From: Pedobacter ginsengisoli
Lineage (GTDB): Bacteria > Bacteroidota > Bacteroidia > Sphingobacteriales > Sphingobacteriaceae
Reading direction: 5' to 3'
Assembly: GCF_030244015.1 (NCBI RefSeq)
Contig: NZ_JASSYX010000003.1
Location: forward strand, 496,001 to 560,000
DNA length: 64,000 bases
Shown: positions 46,859-55,551 of the stretch, one piece after another
How positions within the stretch are numbered: the first letter of the stretch is position 1
Layout of the letters: every line of letters begins with the position of its first letter
Notes under the pieces: model-generated
Databases searched by the model: none
What the model was told of the DNA's origin: nothing
What the model saw: only the letters and a program-made list of their open reading frames with translations
Made by a program: the position numbers and the translations under genes

Positions 46859-47824
46859 TTATCCTTCTTCAACAACCCCCATTGCACAGAATTTTTCAAT
46901 CCTTGTCGCAATCATCTTGTCTACCTTTTCTTTTTTAAGTTCCTTCAGGTCTTTTAATATCTGCTCTTTAACCGTTGCCGCCATCGCCTCCGGATTCTGA
47001 TGTGCACCTCCCAGAGGTTCTTTGATGATACCGTCAATCAATTTGTTTTTAAACATATCATCAGAGGTAAGTTTTAAGCATTCCGCAGCTTTCTCTTTAT
47101 AATCCCAGCTTCTCCACAAGATAGACGAGCAGGATTCAGGAGAAATTACAGAATACCAGGTATGCTCCAGCATGTATACTTTATCGCCAATCCCAATTCC
47201 CAGCGCACCGCCCGAAGCGCCCTCACCTACTACAAAGCAGATGATAGGCACCTTCAATATTGACATTTCCAGCAGGTTTCTCGCAATGGCTTCTCCCTGT
47301 CCGCGTTCCTCGGCTTCCAGTCCGGGATATGCCCCCATAGTATCTATAAAAGAAATGACAGGCTTGTTAAATTTCTCCGCAAGTCTCATCAGGCGCAGCG
47401 CTTTCCTGTAGCCTTCCGGATTGGCCATTCCAAAATTACGGTATTGTCTTTCCTTAGTATTCTTACCTTTCTGGTGACCGATGATCATTACGGTTTGTCC
47501 GTCTATGCTGGCAAAGCCTCCAATGATCGCTTTATCATCTTTTACAGTCCTGTCTCCGTGCATTTCTATGAAATCGTCGCAGATCAGACTGATGTAATCC
47601 AGTGTCTGCGGTCTTTCAGCGTGGCGTGACATCTGAACTTTTTGCCAGCCCGTAAGATGAGTATAAAGACCCTGCCGGGTTTCTTCAAGCTTCTCTTCAA
47701 GCTCTGTTATTGTAGCAGACATATCTACTTTTGTTTTATCGGCAACCTGTTTTACCTTTTCGATTTGCTGTACAAGTTCAGCTAAAGGCTTTTCAAAATC
47801 AAATGATGTTTTTATCTGTTCCAT
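46859..47824 (-). CDS. accA: Acetyl-CoA carboxylase carboxyltransferase subunit alpha
   Basis: 321 residues, full length: the N-terminal helical region ([17 protein letters not shown]), the crotonase-like core [26 protein letters not shown] and [15 protein letters not shown], and [26 protein letters not shown]. With AccD it transfers CO2 from biotin-carrier protein to acetyl-CoA in fatty-acid synthesis. accD is not in the window. It is monocistronic here. Confidence 0.97.
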   Translation of the reverse strand: MEQIKTSFDFEKPLAELVQQIEKVKQVADKTKVDMSATITELEEKLEETRQGLYTHLTGWQKVQMSRHAERPQTLDYISLICDDFIEMHGDRTVKDDKAIIGGFASIDGQTVMIIGHQKGKNTKERQYRNFGMANPEGYRKALRLMRLAEKFNKPVISFIDTMGAYPGLEAEERGQGEAIARNLLEMSILKVPIICFVVGEGASGGALGIGIGDKVYMLEHTWYSVISPESCSSILWRSWDYKEKAAECLKLTSDDMFKNKLIDGIIKEPLGGAHQNPEAMAATVKEQILKDLKELKKEKVDKMIATRIEKFCAMGVVEEG

Positions 47825-47960
47825 AAGCGGGCTGTAAAAATAGGAATTTTCTTTATCATTTCATGTCCGGGCAATATTTATTACCACAACCTCGCCTTTA
47901 GCATACACAACACTGGTATCCAAAAAGTGTTTGGTCTTTTTTAAGGCCTGGAAATAATAA

Positions 47961-48650
47961 TTATAGGTATCCGCCGCTCTTCAAAATCTCGGCCCATAGC
48001 TGATAACCTTCAGAAATCAGGTGTAATCCATCTTTTGTCAAATTGGCTTTTAAATGATTGTTTTCATCCAAAAACTTAGGATAAAGATCAATAATTGTCA
48101 CCTTTTTGGCGCTAAGTTTTCTGATCTGATCGTTCAGCCACAGGATATGCTCATCCTTCCCGTAGTGGTTTTTAAACTTGCCGAAACTGCTGTTTACAGG
48201 CAGCAGGGTATAGAAATAAATCTCAGTACGTTTTGAGCCAGACCTTATCCTGTCGATAATCCGCTTATAATTTCTCAGGATCAGGCTGTCAGGAATGTTT
48301 CTTGAAATGTCGTTAATGCCTATCAAAACAAATACTTTGGCCGGCTTGCGGGCTATAACTTCATCAAGCCTTTCCAGAACACCAAAGGTAATGTCCCCGG
48401 AAATACCCCTGTTCTTTGCCTTGGGGAGATTTAAAAGTTTGGCCCAGTCAGTCCCGGCGGTGATGCTGTTTCCCAAAAAGACAATGTCTTTTTTTGATTT
48501 TGTTTCGGCCATAAATTTAGTGACCTGCTCTTTGTATTTTCCTGGCCTGTAAGTACTGTCCCATTTTACTTCCTGCGCCTTTAGTTGCACCACGACAGTG
48601 GTGAAAAAGAAGACCAGTATTACTTTGATTAGGTTTAACGGATATTTCAT
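47961..48650 (-). CDS. Exported SGNH/GDSL-family hydrolase
   Basis: 229 residues with a signal peptide (about 1-25, ending LKAQE). The four SGNH blocks are complete: Ser62 in FLGNSITAG, the Gly of block II in RGISGD, Asn113 in IGIND, and Asp207/His210 in KDGLHL. The sequence resembles the lysophospholipase L1 / PAF-acetylhydrolase-like group. It lies 46 bp downstream of glpT on the same strand, so it may be the last gene of the glycerophosphodiester locus and could deacylate lipids or sugars. The substrate is inferred only. Confidence 0.85.
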   Translation of the reverse strand: MKYPLNLIKVILVFFFTTVVVQLKAQEVKWDSTYRPGKYKEQVTKFMAETKSKKDIVFLGNSITAGTDWAKLLNLPKAKNRGISGDITFGVLERLDEVIARKPAKVFVLIGINDISRNIPDSLILRNYKRIIDRIRSGSKRTEIYFYTLLPVNSSFGKFKNHYGKDEHILWLNDQIRKLSAKKVTIIDLYPKFLDENNHLKANLTKDGLHLISEGYQLWAEILKSGGYL

Positions 48651-48696
48651 CAGCGGTTTATTTAAAATATTTTATTTGACAAAACTAATTCGAAAA

Positions 48697-50031
48697 CTAG
48701 GCATCCAGCAGATTTCTCTTTTCCCTGTTCCAGGTTAGTGCGGTAAAGAACACCGCAAGAACGCAGGCTGCAACAATCACCTCAAAACCGCCGTCCCAAC
48801 CCCATTTATCCACAACAAGACCGATAGCGATATTTGCGAATAAGGCACCGCCCATGTATCCAAACAAACCGGTCAGCCCTGCAGCTGTTCCCGCTGCTTT
48901 TTTGGGTACGAGATCAAGTGCCTGAACTCCGATAAGCATTACCGGGCCGTAAATTAGAAAGCCAATAGCGATCAGGGCGGTGTTATCTATCCAGACATTT
49001 CCGGGGGGATTTTTCCAGTAAACAAGTACTGCCACAAGTACCAGCACCATATATATAACGGTAGCCGGAGCCCGGCGGCCTTTGAAAACCTTATCGCTGA
49101 TCAACCCGCAAAGTAAAGTCCCTGGGATACCCGCATATTCATATAGGAAGTATGCCCAGCCCGACTCTTTTAGCGAGAAGCCTTTCACTTCTTCCAAAAA
49201 AGTTGGCGCCCAATCCAGAATGCCATACCTTACCAGGTAGACAAAAGCATTCGCGAATGCGATATACCACAACATCCTGTTGTTGAATACATATTTGAGA
49301 AAGATCTCTTTGGCTGAAAGCTCTTTTTCCTGGTCAGCAGAGTAGTTCCTGGGATAGTCGTTCTTATGGGCCTCGATAGGGGGCAACCCGCAGGATTGCG
49401 GGGTATCTCTGATGAGCAGGAACCCAATCAATGCAAAGACGAGGGCAATCATTCCGGGAAAATAGAACTTACTGTGCCAGTCTGAAAAGATCTCTATGGC
49501 TAAAATGGCTATCGGACCAACAAGTCCCCCGCCCACATTGTGCGCTACATTCCAAATGGACATCATTGTCCCGCGTTCTTTAACCGAATACCAATGCACA
49601 ACCACCCTGCCGCATGGCGGCCAGCCCATTCCCTGAAACCAGCCATTTAGGAACAATAGCAGAAACATCACAGCTATGGACGATGTTGCAAATGGAACTA
49701 CACCCATCAGGATCATGGTCAATGCGGAAAGCACCAGGCCTGCGGTAAGGAATGTGCGGGCGTTACTTCGGTCAGAGACATTGCCCATCAGGAATTTACT
49801 TAAACCGTAAGCGATGGACACACCAGACAAAGCAAAGCCCAACTGGGCCTTGTTAAAGCCCTGGTCAATCAGGTCGGGCATCGCCAATGAGAAATTTTTG
49901 CGTACGAGGTAATAGCCGGCATAGCCCAGAAAGATCCCCAGGAATACCTGGAGGCGAAGTTTCTTATATTCAGGGTCGATCTTGCTTATGGACAAAAGTT
50001 CCCTGTGGGCTGCTGGAGAAAAGAATTTCAT
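48697..50031 (-). CDS. glpT: Glycerol-3-phosphate transporter (MFS, organophosphate:Pi antiporter)
   Basis: 444 residues with 12 transmembrane segments. The organophosphate antiporter signatures are clear: [29 protein letters not shown] in TM1, [18 protein letters not shown], and [20 protein letters not shown]. It fits GlpT better than UhpT given the adjacent glycerophosphodiesterase and nearby glpD. It would exchange periplasmic glycerol-3-phosphate for cytoplasmic phosphate. The gap to the GDPD gene upstream is 53 bp. Confidence 0.9.
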   Translation of the reverse strand: MKFFSPAAHRELLSISKIDPEYKKLRLQVFLGIFLGYAGYYLVRKNFSLAMPDLIDQGFNKAQLGFALSGVSIAYGLSKFLMGNVSDRSNARTFLTAGLVLSALTMILMGVVPFATSSIAVMFLLLFLNGWFQGMGWPPCGRVVVHWYSVKERGTMMSIWNVAHNVGGGLVGPIAILAIEIFSDWHSKFYFPGMIALVFALIGFLLIRDTPQSCGLPPIEAHKNDYPRNYSADQEKELSAKEIFLKYVFNNRMLWYIAFANAFVYLVRYGILDWAPTFLEEVKGFSLKESGWAYFLYEYAGIPGTLLCGLISDKVFKGRRAPATVIYMVLVLVAVLVYWKNPPGNVWIDNTALIAIGFLIYGPVMLIGVQALDLVPKKAAGTAAGLTGLFGYMGGALFANIAIGLVVDKWGWDGGFEVIVAACVLAVFFTALTWNREKRNLLDA

Positions 50032-50084
50032 ACTTATTTGGTTAGGTTAGTTTTATAGGTTTAGTGGGGTGGTCTGCGCTGCGT

Positions 50085-50987
50085 TTAGTTGACCAGCAGG
50101 TCTGGATAATCAGAGATGATGCCGTCAACTTTCAGTTGTTTCAGCTTATCAACGTCTTCTTTAGTATTGGGTGTCCAGGGAATTACTTTTACATTTCGCG
50201 CATGACATTTCTTGACCAGTTCCTCATTGACCATTTTATATTCGGTACTCAGGATGAAGGGGTCAAAACCAAGATCACTCAGGTTTTCTTCCACAGTCTT
50301 TTGATTATTTACCAGAAAGGATGTCCTGACATTTGGATATTTCATATGCAGAATCTGTAAAGTTCTTTTATCAAAAGACTGGATGACTACAAAAGGGCTG
50401 ATCCCTTTTTTTTCGATCACATCCATTAAAAGTTTGACAAAGGTCTCCGGATCCGGATTGGTAACACCATCACCTTTAGGGCTGCATTTGGTTTCAATAT
50501 TGTAAAACATTTGCTTTTTACTCCTGGTATAAGTCTGTACCGAATCAATCAGGTCAGCTAAACGTGGTATATAAGTCTTTATTTTTTTCTGCTTCGGGAA
50601 ACCTGTAAGCGGCTTGGTACCGATGTCAAAAGTTTTCAATAAAGAATAGTCCATTTGGTATACTGGATATTTTTTGGAGTCCGCGGCTGGTATTTCCTTA
50701 CCTTCCGGAGTCAGCATAAAACCAGCACTCAGATAATCATCGTGGGTAACGACCACTTCTCCGTCTTTGGTGATATGGGTATCCATTTCCAGAGTGGTAA
50801 CGCCGATGTCCACAGCATTTTTCATAGCAATTATGGTATTTTCCGGCATTAAACCCCTGCCGCCCCTATGGGCTTCAGTACTAAATGCCGGAAACTTCAC
50901 AACTGCTCCCCGGTTTGCTTTATTGATGGTTTTACAAGCAGACAGACCCACCAGGGCAAGGGCCGCTACACCAATTAAATTCTTCAT
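50085..50987 (-). CDS. glpQ: Glycerophosphodiester phosphodiesterase, lipoprotein
   Basis: 300 residues. A lipoprotein signal has its lipobox LSAC with Cys18. The GDPD catalytic residues are present: His40-Arg41 in EAHRGGRGLMPENT, Glu67 and Asp69 in LEMDTHITKDGEVVVTHDD, and His82. It hydrolyses deacylated phospholipids such as glycerophosphocholine to glycerol-3-phosphate and an alcohol. As an anchored periplasmic protein it would feed GlpT, encoded next. It lies 19 bp after the metallophosphoesterase gene. Confidence 0.92.
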   Translation of the reverse strand: MKNLIGVAALALVGLSACKTINKANRGAVVKFPAFSTEAHRGGRGLMPENTIIAMKNAVDIGVTTLEMDTHITKDGEVVVTHDDYLSAGFMLTPEGKEIPAADSKKYPVYQMDYSLLKTFDIGTKPLTGFPKQKKIKTYIPRLADLIDSVQTYTRSKKQMFYNIETKCSPKGDGVTNPDPETFVKLLMDVIEKKGISPFVVIQSFDKRTLQILHMKYPNVRTSFLVNNQKTVEENLSDLGFDPFILSTEYKMVNEELVKKCHARNVKVIPWTPNTKEDVDKLKQLKVDGIISDYPDLLVN

Positions 50988-51006
50988 TTCTTAATGTATT
51001 TCTAAA

Positions 51007-52419
51007 TTACGCATCTATTGCAGCCGTATATTTTTCTCCAAAACAATCTGTTGCTATCACTTTGATTTTTTTCGGTCCCGGTTTGAAATGTGCCATAAAC
51101 AAGTGGTCCATCATTTTGGGTTCCGGAAAAGATCTGCCCGCAGGCATTTTATCTCCTTTATAGAGTTCTACCGATAACGGATCAAAACCTTTCTGCTGCT
51201 GGAGCAAACCCATAGGCTTGTCGTCCAAAAAATACTCCACTTTCCATTCGGGATCCCAGTTCCAGACATTTGCAATTATCCTCTTCTGATCGGTCAGCGT
51301 ATCTGCATAGAGACTGATCTGTCTGGTCCTCTCCAAACCCGTTGATTTGTAATACCATTTAAGATCAGTACCGTCTACTTCATATACACCATATCCCCTT
51401 GGTGTACCATCTTCGCAGATCGGTCCGGTCCACCACGCGCCGCAAACGGCTCCATGGTTGTGTTCATAAATCCCATTTGTGATCTTGTTGACGTTGTAAT
51501 GGGTATGACCGGACATGATGTGCACGTTTTTATAACCGGTCAGCAAAGCATATAAAGCACTGTTGTTTTTAACGGCATTGTGAACCGGGATATGCAGGTT
51601 AATGACCAGCAGCTGATCTTTTCCCACATGCTCCAGGTCCTTTTCCAGCCAGCTGAGCTGATCTTCGGAGATATAGCCGTCGTAAGTACGCTCCACGCCC
51701 AGGTACCTCACATCATCCAATACTACATAATGCGCTTTCCCGCGGTTAAAAGAGTAATAGGTCGGCCCATAAGTGGCTTTAAAAGTTTTGTCAGAGGTTT
51801 CATCTCCTCCCTGCCTGTAGTCCATATCATGGTTGCCTAAAGCCTGGAAAAACGGAATTCCCATTTTTGCCACAGCTTCGTTGTAATCCGGAAACAAAGC
51901 ATGGTTGTCCCATACAATATCTCCAACACAGATGCCGTGCACCAGAGCATTGGACCCGAGCCTACCGATCAGCTGCTGTACATCGGGAACTGCAGTTTCC
52001 ATCATTTGCTGTACATCTTTTTTATTTTTAACCTGTGGGTCTGCCCAGATAATAAAATGGTGCTTACTATCGTCTTTTTTGAGGCGGGTAAGCCTAAAAT
52101 CATACTCGTTACGGCTGCCCAGTGTTTCGTATTGGCGGGTTACGTTATAATCTGTTTTAAATTCGTAACCTGAAGGCGTACTCATAAATATATTGGTAGC
52201 TTTCGGATCTGTGGAGATGGTATAGCTGCCTTTGGCATCGGTGACAACCACCGAATATCCGTCAGAAATCACCACGTTTGCCACTCCTCGTTTTCCATCG
52301 GTTACGCGGCCTTTTATCGTATTGGTTCTCTGCAGACCTGAAAAAGCGTTGCTCTGCAGGCTGATAAATGCACCTCCGGTAATGAGGCCGGCTTTTTTTA
52401 TAAAGGATCTTCTGTTCAT
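51007..52419 (-). CDS. Exported calcineurin-like metallophosphoesterase
   Basis: 470 residues. A Tat-like signal (NRRSFIKKAGLITGG) leads into an N-terminal CarboxypepD/Metallophos_N beta-sandwich (34-112), the catalytic domain (about 119-330) and a C-terminal Metallophos_C-like domain. The metal motifs are DPQ at 127-129 in place of DxH, GD at 166-167 with DN at 171-172, GNHD at 195-198, His276 and GHTH at 304-307. The DPQ variant is also known in CSTP1-like enzymes. The phosphoester it cleaves is unknown; the context suggests a headgroup or glycerophosphoester. A hairpin lies just upstream. Confidence 0.88.
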   Translation of the reverse strand: MNRRSFIKKAGLITGGAFISLQSNAFSGLQRTNTIKGRVTDGKRGVANVVISDGYSVVVTDAKGSYTISTDPKATNIFMSTPSGYEFKTDYNVTRQYETLGSRNEYDFRLTRLKKDDSKHHFIIWADPQVKNKKDVQQMMETAVPDVQQLIGRLGSNALVHGICVGDIVWDNHALFPDYNEAVAKMGIPFFQALGNHDMDYRQGGDETSDKTFKATYGPTYYSFNRGKAHYVVLDDVRYLGVERTYDGYISEDQLSWLEKDLEHVGKDQLLVINLHIPVHNAVKNNSALYALLTGYKNVHIMSGHTHYNVNKITNGIYEHNHGAVCGAWWTGPICEDGTPRGYGVYEVDGTDLKWYYKSTGLERTRQISLYADTLTDQKRIIANVWNWDPEWKVEYFLDDKPMGLLQQQKGFDPLSVELYKGDKMPAGRSFPEPKMMDHLFMAHFKPGPKKIKVIATDCFGEKYTAAIDA

Positions 52420-52461
52420 AACAATTGGGACTTCAATAGATCAATGGGGTATGTATTAAAT

Positions 52462-52487
52462 TAAAGCCGGCTTTGACACCGGCTTTA
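52462..52487 (-). terminator. Hairpin between DUF5689 and metallophosphoesterase genes
   Basis: TAAAGCCGG (52462-52470) pairs perfectly over 9 bp with CCGGCTTTA (52479-52487) around an 8-nt loop. On the minus strand TTAATTTAATA follows. It is terminator-like but weak in its T-tract, so it could reduce transcription of the downstream phosphoesterase, glpQ and glpT genes relative to the surface proteins. Confidence 0.55.
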
Positions 52488-52497
52488 TGAATAATTA

Positions 52498-54051
52498 TTA
52501 ATTGGTGAGTATGGTTACCTCTCCATTCTCAATAGCTGATAATGGTGTATCCATGGCCATCTGGAAGAATACATGTGCTCTTGGTGTCACCCAGGTTTTA
52601 GTTGTTGCATTAAACACACCTCCAAGCTTGGTGAATTTTCCAAGATCAGCAGGGTTTTGGTGTGGAATTACATATAGATTTGTTCCCTGATAAAAGAAGG
52701 GCTGCGCTGTTGAGGTAGCTGGATCTACAGGGTTATAATGGTCGTTTTCCGGAATGCGGTAGCCATTGTTATTAGTTTCATCATAGATTGTAGTTTTTCC
52801 CGTACCACCAAAGAAAACCGCATCAACAGGGACAGACTCCTCAGCCACATTAATTCCTTCAAATATAGCAATGCCGCCAGCATTACCGCTATTTGGTAGC
52901 AAGCCTCCGCTTTTTGCACCAAAGCCATCACCGTCGTTTGTTACATAAGCGATGCTTCTTATCCATTTGGCGTCGCTGATCAGCGTAGAGTTTGGTCCGT
53001 TTATCCGTTTATTGCTTCCGCCGACATAGAAAAATTCGCCCTTGGTCACCGATCCTGAAGTCAGATTAAATTTATATGTCCTTCCTCCTCCGGTAGCCCA
53101 TCCGCCTGCCGGAGCAGTACCAGCGTAAGGCGCAGCGCTACCCGCATTGGTACAGGTAACTACAGCCATCGGTGTCTTTTCAAAATCTATATCCCTTGTT
53201 GCAAGAAACTGAAAGTATTCGTAATTGCCATCTCCACCTTTTGCATCGCTAACAAAACCGGTAATGATAACTGGGAATTTGCCCAGCTGCGGTCCGTTTG
53301 GATCCACCGGAGCCACGCGGTCAGTAATATCCGCACCGGTCCGTGGCCATACCTGAACAACAGGAACACCAGCACTTGTTTGACCCATCATTAAAATTCC
53401 GGTAAATGTCGCAGTTGCAGGGACTTCGGCATCAGCAAAACTTGCGGCAGGTTCCGTGTGCAGTATCACGCTGTCAGCACCGTTTACCACACTTTTATCT
53501 CCTGCAAAAGTATCGCCGATTGCCGGCATAGGATTAATCGTTCCTGCAGTTATTTTAACAAGCGTGCTTTCAAAATCACCGGGTTTTAGATTAATGCTGT
53601 AACTGGAGGTCGACTGGATATTCATCCTGTTTCCTTCTGATATTTTTTTGATTGATGTGGCCGTAAGCCCTTTGATCTGAAGGGCGCCATTAACTTTGGT
53701 CAGTGTCTTTCCTTCAATTTCAATCAGAAGAGAATCACCAGGTTTATAATCAGAGGTATTGTCAAGGCTGAGTATTATCCCCCTGATTTTACTTCTTCTG
53801 GTACTTTGTAGCACCACAATACCAGCAGGAACATTCCCTGAATCCGGATTGGAAATCACTATTCCTGAAATTTGATAGGCTCCCATCAGGCTGTTTCGGT
53901 CTAGAATAAAATCTGTGCCCTTATATAAACCCCGTACATCTTCTAAGGAAGTGATCGGGCTCAAGGTACCTGCTGCATAATCATGCTTTTTGCATGCAGA
54001 CCAGATAACTGTCGTGCAGAACAGTAGGAAATATAATAATCTTGTTTTCAT
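52498..54051 (-). CDS. DUF5689 domain lipoprotein
   Basis: 517 residues, with a lipobox ending WSAC and Cys20. Residues about 38-235 fit DUF5689, a beta-rich domain often encoded directly after SusC/SusD in this phylum (GLYKGTDFILDRNSLMGAYQISGIVISNPDSGNVPAGIVVLQ). The rest is Gly/Asn-rich beta sequence without a known catalytic motif. It is probably surface-exposed with SusD and aids substrate capture; this is inference. It lies 34 bp after susD. Confidence 0.75.
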   Translation of the reverse strand: MKTRLLYFLLFCTTVIWSACKKHDYAAGTLSPITSLEDVRGLYKGTDFILDRNSLMGAYQISGIVISNPDSGNVPAGIVVLQSTRRSKIRGIILSLDNTSDYKPGDSLLIEIEGKTLTKVNGALQIKGLTATSIKKISEGNRMNIQSTSSYSINLKPGDFESTLVKITAGTINPMPAIGDTFAGDKSVVNGADSVILHTEPAASFADAEVPATATFTGILMMGQTSAGVPVVQVWPRTGADITDRVAPVDPNGPQLGKFPVIITGFVSDAKGGDGNYEYFQFLATRDIDFEKTPMAVVTCTNAGSAAPYAGTAPAGGWATGGGRTYKFNLTSGSVTKGEFFYVGGSNKRINGPNSTLISDAKWIRSIAYVTNDGDGFGAKSGGLLPNSGNAGGIAIFEGINVAEESVPVDAVFFGGTGKTTIYDETNNNGYRIPENDHYNPVDPATSTAQPFFYQGTNLYVIPHQNPADLGKFTKLGGVFNATTKTWVTPRAHVFFQMAMDTPLSAIENGEVTILTN

Positions 54052-54085
54052 AACAACGAATTTTTTCTTTAATGCTTAATATAAA

Positions 54086-55540
54086 TTAAGGTCTTTGCCA
54101 CCAAACCAAAGTATTAATATTATCCGGGCCCTGAGCAGCAACTGCGGCCCTGTAATTATTTCCATTGGCCGCCTGAACATATACAGGATAGGTAAGCCTT
54201 GCCGGCATTACACCTCCGTTGCCCAGTCCAGCGCCTTTGGGAAGGGTAGGATAGCCTGTACGGCGGTATTCAAACCATTGCTCCATACCAGTGAAGAACA
54301 TCGCATAATACTTTTGAATATGAATAAGCTCCATTTTCTGCTCCATGGTATAATTATCATCCCATTTTACTTTTTCAAAAGTCAGGTAATTGGCGGGAAC
54401 AGTATATCCCCAAAAGGTAATGCCATTTGTTGCCCCGGTTTCATAATAGGTTTTAGCAGGATTTGCAGCGATCCATCCTTTTATCGCTGCCTCAGTAAGT
54501 ATTAGCTGCAGTTCACTATAGTTCATAATATTACCTAGCAGCGGTTCTGTCATCAAGGCCACAGGAAAAGCAGATTTACCTTCCGGGGCCTGTCCCACAG
54601 GATAGCCACTTGGAATCCCTTCATAGTCGCCCTGGTATAAAGAAGCCCACCTCTGGATTCTTGGATCGCTCCTCTCATTTAGATTATCGACAAAAAAGCT
54701 GGATAACTTAGGTCCGTACCAATCCCCATCCCGCCAGGTTGCAAAAGGAGAAACATATGGCGCGGTGCCGGTCCACCTCAAAACAGCTGAATCATCATTG
54801 CTGGTCATTATTGGATATTCAGTAGCTTTCGTGTCAACGATCTCCTTGATCTTTTGTATAACCGGAAGCTCTGCTTTTGAGGACACCCTTAATAACAGTC
54901 TTAAAAACAATGAATTACCAAACTTCCTCCATTTTTCACGGGATCCTGCATAGATCGGATCGCTGGCAGAAGCGATAGCGTTCGCAGTGGAGTTTGCCGG
55001 TTTCAACAACGTGTTCGCATTCTCCAGCATCTGGAAAATTCCATCATATATATCTTTTTGCTGGTCAAACTTTGGTGTAAAATTCCCCTCTTTTGCTTTA
55101 TTGGATTCCGTAAATGGCACATCGCCATAAGTGTCCGTTAGCATTGAATATATCCAAGCCTGACATATCAGTGAAATTGCCTGGTAGGAGGGGTTTAATA
55201 TATCTTCCCCCCCCTGGTAGATGTCCTTAAAATTGGTAAGCTGCGTATACCATTCATTCCATAGATAATCTGCCTCAGCAGTCCGCACTTCGTACCGAAA
55301 GATCTTTCCTTCGGTATCACCCATGTTTACAGTAACCTGCATCAGTTCATTGTTTACCCGCTGACTGCGGCTCATATTTGCGATGACCACATTAGCCAGC
55401 GCGGGAGCAAGAAGCGATTTAGGCAAAACTTTTTCCTGTGTATTAGGATTGGTGTTAATCTCCTGAAAATCTTTCTTACACGAACTTGTTATAATGGATA
55501 AGCCCAGTGCCATTATAGCTATATATTTAGTCTTTTTCAT
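54086..55540 (-). CDS. SusD/RagB family outer-membrane lipoprotein
   Basis: 484 residues, lipobox ITSSC with Cys21, then KKDFQEINTNPNTQEKV, the start typical of the SusD-like_2 branch. It has TPR-like helices (ISLICQAWIYSMLTDTYGDVPFTES) and a C-terminal FTGMEQWFEYRRTGYPTLPKG. SusD proteins form the lid of the SusC transporter and bind the substrate outside the cell. It lies 11 bp after susC. The SusD-like_2 branch is often tied to substrates other than starch. Confidence 0.93.
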   Translation of the reverse strand: MKKTKYIAIMALGLSIITSSCKKDFQEINTNPNTQEKVLPKSLLAPALANVVIANMSRSQRVNNELMQVTVNMGDTEGKIFRYEVRTAEADYLWNEWYTQLTNFKDIYQGGEDILNPSYQAISLICQAWIYSMLTDTYGDVPFTESNKAKEGNFTPKFDQQKDIYDGIFQMLENANTLLKPANSTANAIASASDPIYAGSREKWRKFGNSLFLRLLLRVSSKAELPVIQKIKEIVDTKATEYPIMTSNDDSAVLRWTGTAPYVSPFATWRDGDWYGPKLSSFFVDNLNERSDPRIQRWASLYQGDYEGIPSGYPVGQAPEGKSAFPVALMTEPLLGNIMNYSELQLILTEAAIKGWIAANPAKTYYETGATNGITFWGYTVPANYLTFEKVKWDDNYTMEQKMELIHIQKYYAMFFTGMEQWFEYRRTGYPTLPKGAGLGNGGVMPARLTYPVYVQAANGNNYRAAVAAQGPDNINTLVWWQRP

Positions 55541-55551
55541 TATTTTTTTAG

